Positions 1 through 7,802 of a stretch of 17,192 nt of DNA are shown piece after piece; positions within the stretch are counted from its first letter, which is position 1, and every line of letters starts with the position of its first letter. The notes under the pieces are model-generated. The model searched no databases and was not told the DNA's origin. It worked only from the letters and a program-made list of their open reading frames with translations. Source of the stretch: Martensiomyces pterosporus (lineage: Eukaryota; Kickxellomycota; Kickxellomycetes; Kickxellales; Kickxellaceae); NCBI GenBank assembly GCA_025201845.1, contig MU604123.1:2556-19747 (forward strand). Direction: 5' to 3'. The position numbers and the translations under genes were made by a program.

Positions 1-46
1 TGAAGGAATCCTCGCACAGCAAAAGGACGAGAAGAGGAGCAGCAGG

Positions 47-52
47 AAAAAA
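47..52 (-). terminator. Pol III T-run terminator of tRNA-Cys
   Basis: On the minus strand six consecutive T residues begin two bases after the last tRNA nucleotide. A run of four or more T just past a tRNA gene is the standard RNA polymerase III stop signal, so this fits an active gene. Confidence 0.85.
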
Positions 53-54
53 GA

Positions 55-125
55 GGGACCTCCCGGATTTGAACCGGGGACCTATCGGACTGCAGCCGAT
101 TGCTCTACCCCTGAGCTAAAGCCCC
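55..125 (-). tRNA. tRNA-Cys (anticodon GCA)
   Basis: Reading the minus strand gives a complete 71-nt cloverleaf. The 7-bp acceptor stem (GGGGCTT with AGGTCCC) contains two G-U pairs. The D stem is GCTC/GAGC. The anticodon stem is ATCGG/CCGAT around loop CTGCAGT, which places anticodon GCA at 91-93 and so decodes UGC (Cys). The variable loop is 5 nt and the T stem CCCGG/CCGGG carries loop TTCAAAT. The internal Pol III promoter is intact: A box around 105-118 and B box GGTTCAAATCC at 65-75. There is no intron and no encoded CCA, as expected of a eukaryotic nuclear gene. It is transcribed leftward, away from the inverted-repeat loop. It lies outside the part of the left arm whose partner is visible, so whether it belongs to the repeat cannot be decided here. 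Confidence 0.97.
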
Positions 126-212
126 ACCTTCTGATCGCCACGGTTTTACACCCATCTTTGACTCTTCGCTCTTCGCTCTGCCCCGCCGAGCCGATTCGCC
201 CCTTCGCTCTGC

Positions 213-310
213 CTCACCTTCCCCACCTTCCTTACCTTCCTCACCTTCCTCACCTTCCTCACCTTCCTCACCTTCCTCACCTTCCTCACCTTCCTCACCT
301 TCCTCACCTT
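213..310 (+). repeat. 9-bp tandem array (CTCACCTTC)n
   Basis: About 10.9 units of CTCACCTTC stand head to tail. The second and third units (222-230, 231-239) each differ by one base and the rest are identical. Nine is a multiple of three, so frames read as repeating Leu-Pro-His on the plus strand and Gly-Glu-Glu on the minus strand. The long open frames across it are therefore a by-product of the repeat and not evidence for a gene. The array lies between the tRNA and the visible part of the left inverted-repeat arm. Confidence 0.95.
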
Positions 311-570
311 GATCGCTCTGCTCCTGCCTCTGCTCTAAACCACCCACCTGCCATTCATGCCGTGTCTCTGCTCTCGCCAACATCCAAGCCAACTCCACTA
401 CGCTGGTGCCGCCCAAACCCCACTGCTGCACACAGCCTAGCAGCACCCACGTCTGCCGCCAGCCTCCAAACCCACGCCAGCCCAAACAGCCCCCACTCAC
501 CACCAGCGGCAAAACCCGCCCACTCCCCTCTTGCCTCCGCGTCTCATTGTGCCACCGCTAGAGCAGCAGT

Positions 571-612
571 GCCGCTGCCGCTGCCTCTGCCGCTGCCTCT
601 GCCTCTGCTTCT
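571..612 (+). repeat. 6-bp array (GCCKCT)7 in left arm
   Basis: Seven hexamer units alternate GCCGCT and GCCTCT, ending in GCTTCT. The same array with the same number of units is at 16982-17023 in the right arm. The last unit borders one arm difference (613). On the plus strand it reads Leu-Pro repeats. The unchanged unit number in both arms means the copies separated or were homogenised recently, since such arrays change length quickly. Confidence 0.9.
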
Positions 613-716
613 AGGAGCCAAAACCCGCAAAGCACAAAACACCCTCAAGCACCGCCCCTGCCGCCAACCCATTGTCCACTCAAACCCGCCCTTTCCCTGC
701 TCTTGTTCTCTTCTCT

Positions 717-772
717 TGCTCTCTTGTTCTCTTGTTCTCCTGCTCTCTTGTTCTCTTGCCCTCTTGCCCTCT
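717..772 (+). repeat. 8-bp array (TGYYCTCY)7 in left arm
   Basis: Seven consecutive octamers of the form TGCTCTCT, TGTTCTCT, TGTTCTCC or TGCCCTCT. The matching array in the right arm is at 16822-16877, with the same unit number and one base difference (727). An 8-bp period shifts the reading frame with each unit, which speaks against a conserved protein being encoded across this stretch. Confidence 0.88.
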
Positions 773-1189
773 GCACACCTAAACCTGGAGCCACTCCACA
801 CACCCAGCGCCTTGCTTTTCCTTCCTCGACAAATCCCCACTCCAAGCCAAGCATAAACACAGCAGCTGCCTAAACCGACAAAGAATACACACACCAGCAC
901 CCACCCCTCGCTGCTGCGCCCATTCAGAACATGTAATCATGAACTTGCCCAGCCAGTAACTCCTGCTCAGCCGACCGCGCAGACCACACCCAAACGAAGG
1001 CGTATTGTCAGGCCGCTCGAGTCAGGGGGGAGGCAAAGCGAGGCGCTCCTGCCATGTAGAGAATCAGAGTTGGCTGCATCCGGCGTCGAAACAAGTGTTG
1101 CCACCGCCCATCCCCCCTACATGCCGCAGCCGCTGGAGTGCTGTTCTCAAAGATCTGGCGTTTGGCCAGTGTTGCTGTAATGGGTTTGA

Positions 1190-1483
1190 ATTTTCCCCAG
1201 CTTCAACGCCATCTCATGGATCAGCCACCAGCATCCACTGGAGTCTGCTGTTGTCGAGCTGGCGTTGTCAAACCCAATTCCGGCACCTCTTCTGCCTCGC
1301 GCCTCTTTACTGCTCGCCGTTCAGATGCGCTTTGCCACTAACCAGAAGCACCCTCGCATGAAGGCTGTGGCAGCCCTGTTTGGTGTCTACACAGTCAACT
1401 TTGTGGCAGTGTTTGGGGAGAAGAGCGCCAGAGCATTCATCTTTTGTCGCAAGCAATGCCAGCTTGTTCTCCAGTTTGAATAA
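1190..1483 (+). other. Weak candidate exon, unknown product
   Basis: This frame is open for 97 codons and ends in TAA at 1481-1483. The only in-frame ATGs are internal (first at 1325). A pyrimidine run followed by CAG at 1191-1200 could serve as a 3' splice site, so the frame could be a last exon. By rough hand count, codons show G enriched at first and third positions and depleted at second, a pattern common in real coding DNA. It lies just inside the left repeat arm, in the same frame number as the open frame crossing the arm edge. Against it: the length is unremarkable, no convincing donor site was found upstream, and the predicted peptide matches no family I recognise. It may be a gene relic or chance. 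Confidence 0.2.
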
Positions 1484-2293
1484 TACACAGGCGTTACGCC
1501 ATTTTTGCTAGCATTTCCAAAATCCAGTAGTTCCCTTTATGTACCCTTATTCTGCATTGTTCAGAATTCCCTTGTCGCTTTTCTTTAATGCCCTTTTGCG
1601 TATTGAAAGTGCTCGTTTGTCTTTCCCCTCTCTTCCTCTTAACCTTGCTGGTTCTACCAAATCGCACCTCGCTATTATGCAGCTTTGGACGCATAAACGG
1701 CCATGGTGGTTTCTGCCTTCAAGTGACATTTTGAGGCACCGGAAACTGTTTTCTTTCGCTAGTGAGTTTTCTAGCACGGGTAAAGGATAATGCCAAGCTC
1801 TAGCCAAATGCGAGATTTCCTTTCTGTTTGTGCACAACGGCAGTGGAATCGACGCAGAGCGGGCGAGTGCTGACAGAGGGCCTTTGTTGACAAGCAGCAG
1901 AGTCGCATCCACGTTGTATACAACTCCTCTGCATCTGCCATTCGTATGGCTGGCAGTAACCACTAGGCTCTCTTGCACTTGTCACAAGGAAAATACTTGC
2001 CTTCTAGCCTTGCGTACAATCGTGGATATGGAACACGCCAGAGCAAAAACAAGCCAATGGAGCGCTTTCTCTCGCACAAATGCCGGTTATTATCTCTATA
2101 TAGTTGAATCGATGCGAGCGTGCCATGTCGCTTATTGGACACACTCCAAAATGGAACATTCAAAGAGCCGACGACATTTTTTTTCGCAAGAGCGCTGAAA
2201 TTAATATAAGCCAGGTTTGTGTCCTTTCCTGGCCCACTTGATCACCCGCTCTACCCCAGAGATTGCGGGGAAAGAGAGGGGAGGGGCGGATTG

Positions 2294-2309
2294 TTTTTTT
2301 TTTTTTTTT
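2294..2309 (+). repeat. T16 homopolymer
   Basis: An uninterrupted run of 16 T follows a purine-rich stretch. I checked whether it could be the A-tail of a minus-strand retroposed element. Its downstream flank shares no similarity with that of the other long T-run (5172-5188) and has no Pol III box, so no SINE is claimed. Such runs in fungal intergenic DNA are often nucleosome-depleted. Confidence 0.9.
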
Positions 2310-2567
2310 GCAGTGATAATCGCAACTGACAACAGCAAATAAACCAAAGTGAGAGATGCGTGGCCCAAAGAACAGGTGTGCTTCTACTGGATTCTCGCGC
2401 TTGTTGGTTGATCCAACATCAAATATACAAGCACCAAGATTGGAGGAGAAACGATCCTTGCCTCTGGGAACTAAGGAGCTGAGAGAAAGAAAGGCAAGTG
2501 TGGAGCAAAGCCGTTGGGCCAAGCGCACGCCTGTTATGTGTGGCCCTCAGTCACGCTGGAGGGTGCA

Positions 2568-2684
2568 GCCGTGGCCATTCCTCGGCTAGAAAAATGGAAG
2601 CGCATTCATGGATTGACATGTGTGGAGCAGGGCCGTGGCCATTCCTCGGCTAGAAAAATGGAAGCGCATTCATGGATTGACATG
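2568..2684 (+). repeat. Tandem duplication, 53-bp identical copies, 64-bp period
   Basis: Positions 2568-2620 and 2632-2684 are identical over 53 bp, separated by 11 bp (2621-2631). The spacer begins TGTGGAGCA, and the same nine bases occur at 2499-2507, where they are followed by a diverged version of the unit's start (AAGCCGTTGGGCC). This suggests an older partial unit to the left. Identity of 53/53 points to a recent slippage or unequal-exchange event. There is no gene in or beside it. Confidence 0.95.
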
Positions 2685-5171
2685 CTCCCGTTGATAGAGC
2701 AAAGCCAGCGCTCGTTTGAGTTCAGCGTGTGCCTGGACTGCACACACGCTCTCTCTATTCCCAGTTTCACCATCCAAAAAGGTGAGCCGCATGGCTGGGG
2801 ATCTGTACGTTTACTATTTGTGCGGATGTGCGCGCGCAAGTGCTGCTGGGCCCGTGTCTGCTATCAGAAGGCTGCTATGAGCAGCAAAAACAGGTTCGGT
2901 GGTAGCGGTGGATAATGGGCGGGCTTCCTTTCTTTGACATGAAAAGCATCTCAATATGGATGGCAATAGCGTCTACAGGTTTCCGATAACAATCCCAATA
3001 GTGCCAATGTTGAAGGTACAAGTGTGCGACTGTGAAAGAGCGCTTCTATACTGGGCGTCAGATTTGCTCTATGAATCTGGGTGACTAATCAGCTGCTGCT
3101 TCTCTGCCGGCGCCAGGACAGATACGGCTGAGACCATGCATGGGCTAATATATACATGCATCGTGTGCAACATATCGCAAGCGGCTATGGGCAGCGGCAA
3201 AAGCAAATACGAGTTCATATGAAGAGTCCAGCCTATTGCCGTTATGTCACTGCTTCTTTTCCTAGTTGCATTTGGAAGCTGGAGCTCACTGCTCCTTGGA
3301 AGTAAGGAGGAGCGCACAAGCGCCAAAGACCGTGCCCAGCACAGCCCATTGTTAATTATTGCCCTGGTGCATATAGCCGGAAAAGAGGTATGGCGGGACG
3401 ACCGAGCACATATGCAGTCTCTATTATGATGCCATAGCTGCGCCCTTCAGTGCTTTGTTTTGTGTTGGTTTGTTGTTGCCTTTCTTCAAACAAGCATTCC
3501 GATTCAAGCAATTGCGACAGCCAGATAGACGCAGTGCACAAAAGACTGGCAGGCAGCACAGCCGCCATAATGCGCTTTTCTGTAACTTGCATATTTGAAG
3601 GCGTGTGTGCATTTGACAGGTATTGTGCGGATATGCGTGTGGGATATAGCAAGGGGCGTGGGGGTTTTCTAGATCAGTAGAAGGAAAAGACCACTTTGTC
3701 AAAACACAACCCATCCACACAGGCTCGATCGACTAATCCACGTTCTCCGCAAACAGAACGTCAAAGCGAAAGGCGAAAACAAGCCATATAAATAGGGATA
3801 CAAGCGCAGGGAGCTGACCAAAAGGACCAAGCAAGGAGAAATAAAAGGCAAGTAGGAGCTCCTCTAAACACGAGCGAGTGAAGAGTGGGCAGGGCGCGAG
3901 TGATTATGTGTATTTCGCAGCCTCTAATCTGGATTTCAGCCGACATCTAACAATGGCCCTGTGTGTATGTGTGCTTCTTTATGCAAGGGCGCCACCAGCA
4001 TAATAAACCAAAACAATACAGAGCCCGCTGTTATCGTCATTTCCTGGTCTCGCTTGGGCCTGTTGTCTTCTGATACACACGGTACGCCATCCTGCTCTAA
4101 ACGCACTGTCGTCTAGGCCGCTGCACTTTGAAATTGAGTTGTCCACCGGAGGCGGTTTCAGGTCCAATAAACGGTATGCAAGAATGGACGCCCCGTCACT
4201 TGCCGGGGTTTCATGGCTTTCGTTATCCTTGACCACATCGAGTCTCGCAACAATTGAATGATGCACACAATATAAGCAGGGCATTGTGCTGCGAGTTTCT
4301 GTGTGGTATAGAGGATGGGCGACACTCCATTGTTTGCTTATTCCCACACGCATGGTGGTCTCACCTACCAAACACCGGCAGACATTATTGTCTGTTTCTG
4401 GCCGTTTCTCTGCAGATGTGTGCTTCTTGCAATATATCGACCATCGCGTATCGAAGAGCTTGAAATGGAACGTTGGCAGAATAGAGCAGCGATGATCCTG
4501 TAATCCTGGAATCCTACGAGCGGTGAATGTGGATCACGTTGTTGTTGTTCTCTCCCTCCCTCCATATCTGCCATCGGTCCCCATGGTTACTGCTTGTTTG
4601 CCTGCTGTTTTTTTTTGGTGGCATTTGCAGCCCACATCAACAAACATCCCACGTCCCTCTTCTCCTTCCCAACAAGACAGATAGCAGTAACTGTTTCTTG
4701 CCTTTTTCTCCATGGACAGTGGTGGTCAGTAAGCCTCGTCTCCCCAACTATGGCACGCACATACCACTGTCTCTGCTTCACACCCTCTCCTTGCCACAGC
4801 ATGCAGCATCTGGGTAGAGCAAAGGTTTTCGGACTTTGGAAAACGAGTCAGCCCGTTCGTCCATATTCCATCTCTTGCACCCTTGTGCATCAGGCGCAAC
4901 AATGGCCAGCAACCAGTGGCGCTCTGCACCACTCCACGTGTATTCAGAAGAAAAAAGAACCAGCCAAGAGCAAATTTCTGCCCAGCACAAAGTGAACACA
5001 CGCATACCCCAGATCCATTATACCCCTGAAGCCCACTATCGAAAAAGGGCAAGAGGTGTGACAAGGCTAGGGAGTTATGCTGTGTTACACAGCACACAGC
5101 GCACAGCGCATTGAGAAGGAGGTGCGCGGGTAGGGACAGCTGAGAAGCAGGCGTTGTTCTGCTAAGAAAGG

Positions 5172-5188
5172 TTTTTTTTTTTTTTTTT
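5172..5188 (+). repeat. T17 homopolymer
   Basis: An uninterrupted run of 17 T on the plus strand, preceded by a purine-rich segment as at the T16 run near 2300. No adjacent gene or retroposon features were found. Confidence 0.88.
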
Positions 5189-5486
5189 GCAAGAGCAAGG
5201 CGGACCGGGACACCTATCTTGGCAAATGCTCAATATTGGCCGTGCTGGCGTATGAGAGCGGGGTCCACACCGTAGTAGAGAATGCTGCTGCTCCCCCGTC
5301 TCCCTCTCCCCACCCCGTCGTTAATACAGCCACCTTCAGTTGAATCGATATGGTTCTACACGCCCGTGCTCTGCTGTGTTTGCTTTTGCTACAAGTAAAT
5401 AATAGTAATTACCAAGTCGACAGTAGCTTGAATGGCCAGCATATGGAGAGCAGCGGCAATACACATACAATCTGTGCTTTATTTGC

Positions 5487-5513
5487 GGTTTGTGTGGTTT
5501 GTGTGGTTTGCGT
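5487..5513 (+). repeat. 9-bp minisatellite (GGTTTGTGT)3
   Basis: Three tandem units of GGTTTGTGT, the third with one change (GGTTTGCGT). It sits in sequence without a supported gene. Confidence 0.85.
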
Positions 5514-7088
5514 GGATTACCCGGGAGCAGTTCAAGTGTGGCGGTAGCAGTACCAGTCTTGCATTTTCTGCTCAGAGAAAGACATTCCCCTCATCGGCTG
5601 TACGCTGAAAAGGATGTCAGTAATGATGTCAGGTAGTAAGCGGGGAGTGTATGCATTTGTGGAGCGGCCCCAGTGCGTGGCAGGAACAGGTGTAATATGC
5701 CTGGCCAGTCACACCTGCTCTTCTTTTTCCTTTACTGACAGCCTCTGACGCATTACTAGTGCGTGTGCGAGTGGATAGGGAGGGGCGCGTAGGTAACAGG
5801 TTACAGGCCGCCACACTCTTGCGCTTTGAACACCACATATTTTACTTGCCACTGCTGCTATGAAACGATCAAGGAAGGAAGGGGAGGGAGGGGCGAGGAG
5901 TGTAGAGCACCCTCAGCAAAAAGAAGCATGTGTGCGCGGGCAGTTTTTCATTAGTGCTTAGCAGAGGGCACACCAGCTCTGCTCAAGCCAGGGCTTGCTT
6001 CCTCTAAGCAACAGGCGCATGTGTACCTTGCTGGATGTAGCTTTGGGGCGCACTAGCTTCGGTGGCGATATGAACATCACCTACCAGCGACGCACCAGAG
6101 GGAGAAATCAAAACAAAGCATAGACAAACAGAGGGGATGCAGCGCATGAGCGGCTGTTATATCCGTCAAAGCTCACGCCAACAGTAATGAAGAAAGAGAG
6201 AGGGGAAGGGAACTATTGGGCTTCCCTGTTTCGCATCCCAAAAGAGCAGCAGGATTTACTTGGGGGAGGGTGATGATGGGCGGGCGAGAGGCTTCGAGGC
6301 AGTGCGTGCTGGCGTTCATATTTCCCACCTGGAGCATGGTCTGCATCGCAGCGCAGGTGTCGAGCGATGGAACAAATCATCCTCTGCAGAGACGGAGCAC
6401 AGCGCACACGCGCAAACCCCGCACGAGCGTCTTGGCAAAGGCTCCAATGGCGTGCAGCCTTAATAAAAAGTAACCTCTGGCTGCCAAGCCCAACAACCGC
6501 CCAGCGCCTGAATTGCTTGCAGGGATAGGGCGGAGCTGTGAGAGCCTTGTGTGCGGTTAGGGTAAACACGCATGCAGCGCTATTTGCGGCATCAGTCTCT
6601 TGGGTTCCGTTTTAGGGAACAAGGCGATGAGTGATTAAGAGGGAGGGTCGGGGGGAGGAGGGAGCAGGAGACGAGCAGCGCGTACAGGCCCAGGACCATC
6701 GTCCTCATACACGCATGCACACGCCAGGCCTCTTGTGCTTGACGCATGCCAGCGCCCGCCTGGAGGACCCAAAAAACATGGCAGGCATCGGATGCTTTTT
6801 CGCTCCTTGCATCCAGACACTCCAGCTGCTGTGCCTGCCTCGGGCATGCCTGGCAGTTGACACCACCACCCACAATGTCTTTGCATCGAAACAATAATCG
6901 AGTGCCAACAATTGGCGCAAAAAGGCTGGCGGCAGCCATAGCAAAGGCCCTCGGAGCAGCAGAGTCAAAACACCTGGATGCCCAAAGGAGCGATGGGGGG
7001 GCGAGGAGGGAGGCGATGGGCGGCGGGCAGATGCGCGAACAAATGGGCAGCCGCCGCAGCGCGAAGCTACCGATGCGCAGAGGCGGGG

Positions 7089-7259
7089 AGGGGGCGAAGG
7101 GGGATTGGGAGAGGGGGTCGGCACTCCCTCCACTCGCCCATCCGCCCGCCACTCGGCCCCTGCCAATGGGCACCGCCACTATGCTAGAGCGCCCCCCGGC
7201 AGTGATGGACACACCCCTCCCCGGTTGGTGACCCCCTGGTGACCCACCGCCGGCCCCCT
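7089..7259. promoter_or_regulatory. Cluster of seven CCCCT/AGGGG motifs
   Basis: AGGGG occurs at 7089-7093, 7098-7102 and 7112-7116. CCCCT occurs at 7157-7161, 7214-7218, 7233-7237 and 7255-7259. About one match would be expected here even after allowing for the GC-rich composition. CCCCT/AGGGG is the yeast stress-response element bound by Msn2/4-type fingers and also the core recognised by Nrg1-type repressors. The downstream gene encodes Nrg1-like fingers, so self-regulation is possible but is inference. Confidence 0.4.
7226..7245 (+). promoter_or_regulatory. Direct repeat TGGTGACCC, 11-bp period
   Basis: TGGTGACCC occurs at 7226-7234 and 7237-7245, one helical turn apart, inside the CCCCT cluster and about 270 bp upstream of the TATA box. 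The spacing suggests side-by-side binding of a protein on one DNA face. The factor is unknown. Confidence 0.35.
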
Positions 7260-7515
7260 TCTGCCCTTCCGCGAGCCATCGAAAAAGAAGAATTCAAGTC
7301 AGGCAGAAAAGGGGGAGGAAAAAAGCTTGCGCATCAGGCTGACTGCTTGAATTTTGCCTTGCGCCGAATGCGCGTGGTGGACGAGCTTCTTGGTGGAGTG
7401 TATTCTATTTGGTCGATAATCTGGCACGCTCGGGCTCCCTCTGCCTCTCGCCCCATCTTGCTTTATTTATTATACACGCTGCCCGCGCCCAGCCTACCCG
7501 CCCCCGTGGTTCACA

Positions 7516-7523
7516 TATAAATA
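7516..7523 (+). promoter_or_regulatory. TATA box of the zinc-finger gene
   Basis: A perfect TATAAATA lies 280 bp upstream of the start codon. It is followed by a long pyrimidine-rich, G-poor leader, typical of transcribed fungal 5' regions. Initiation would be expected some tens of bases downstream. This is the best core-promoter candidate in the window. Confidence 0.6.
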
Positions 7524-7636
7524 CCTCGGTTCCTGGCAGCCAGCACCCTCGCTTCTAGTCCTCCCGCCCTTGCTTTTCCTTCACAGCTTGCTCTGACGAC
7601 TCTTGCTACACAAGCGCGCTCGCACATACACATACA

Positions 7637-7642
7637 TATAAA
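7637..7642 (+). promoter_or_regulatory. Second TATA-like box (TATAAA)
   Basis: TATAAA lies 161 bp upstream of the start codon and within the leader defined by the first TATA box. It could drive a shorter transcript. Whether that transcript still contains the upstream ORF at 7719 depends on where initiation falls. Confidence 0.3.
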
Positions 7643-7718
7643 CCTTATCCAGTTCCTATTTTTCCTTTTAGCACACTGCCTCATCGCGCACTCTCTTCTT
7701 TTGTTATTATCCTTATTC

Positions 7719-7739
7719 ATGCACTTTGCTCTACTTTAG
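7719..7739 (+). other. Six-codon upstream ORF
   Basis: ATG at 7719-7721 opens a frame of six codons (MHFALL) ending in TAG at 7737-7739, 63 nt before the main start. It is the only ATG between the TATA box at 7516 and the main start. It is in the main frame, so its TAG also shows that the protein cannot begin upstream of 7740. If transcribed it would be scanned first and could lower translation of the regulator. Confidence 0.5.
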
Positions 7740-7802
7740 CCTCAAAAGAGCCTTCCCTTCTTTGTATACACCCTTGGTACTCTAATACTATCACATCTGT
7801 TC

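Larger units (their letters stand above)
402..1124 (+). repeat. Left arm of large inverted repeat (inner 723 bp)
   Basis: This stretch is the reverse complement of 16470-17192: position x pairs with 17594-x throughout, with no insertion or deletion. I found six mismatches by eye (502, 613, 691, 727, 844, 1018), giving 717/723 identity. The arm may extend further left, because the partner is cut by the window edge. It is pyrimidine-rich on the plus strand from 402 to about 860, with two internal microsatellites, and of mixed composition from 860 to 1124. No transposase or other mobile-element gene is associated. At the inner edge similarity falls to about 70% and does not end sharply. Confidence 0.97.
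1125..6640. other. Gene-poor stretch left of the regulator
   Basis: No gene here can be supported. The longest frames are about 85-145 codons on either strand (for example 1547-1978 minus and 1830-2198 plus). Chance allows this: with 3 stops per 64 codons and roughly 34,000 codons in six frames, the longest random run is near 160 codons. None shows a protein motif I recognise. The stretch does contain a 64-bp-period duplication, two T-runs of 16-17 nt and a 9-bp minisatellite, listed separately. No tRNA B-box match was seen on either strand. It could hold long-range regulatory DNA or noncoding transcripts, but nothing in the sequence demonstrates that. Confidence 0.6.
6980..7260. promoter_or_regulatory. 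GC-rich block upstream of the zinc-finger gene
   Basis: This block is visibly richer in G and C than either flank, with G-runs on the plus strand in its left half and C-runs in its right half. Long open frames on both strands here (for example 6592-7212 minus, 206 codons, and 6746-7231 plus, 161 codons) are explained by the scarcity of A/T-containing stop codons. They have no recognisable domain. CCAAT-type pentamers occur at 7104-7108 (as ATTGG) and 7163-7167. Its position about 260-540 bp upstream of the main TATA box makes an upstream regulatory region the simplest reading. Confidence 0.45.

Noticed and set aside
158..856. 232-codon open frame on the plus strand, with overlapping minus frames 105-512 and 544-900
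   Set aside because: These begin with TTG or GTG rather than ATG and read mostly as Pro-His-Leu, Leu-Pro or Glu-Gly repeats. They arise from tandem arrays and a stop-poor, A-poor strand. Kept only as context for the substitution-phase finding.
2294..5188. T16 and T17 runs as tails of minus-strand SINEs
   Set aside because: The flanks share no similarity, no A or B box is present, and no target duplication was seen.
2103..5350. AGTTGAATCGAT occurring near 2103 and 5338 as a shared regulatory site
   Set aside because: Several repeated 12-mers are expected by chance in 17 kb.
6553..6562. GGTTAGGG resembling a telomere repeat
   Set aside because: A single occurrence, not tandem, so no telomeric array.
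6592..7212. 206-codon minus-strand frame and 161-codon plus frame (6746-7231)
   Set aside because: Both strands are open because the GC-rich block lacks stop codons. The composition is Arg/Gly/Pro/Ala-biased and no motif is seen.
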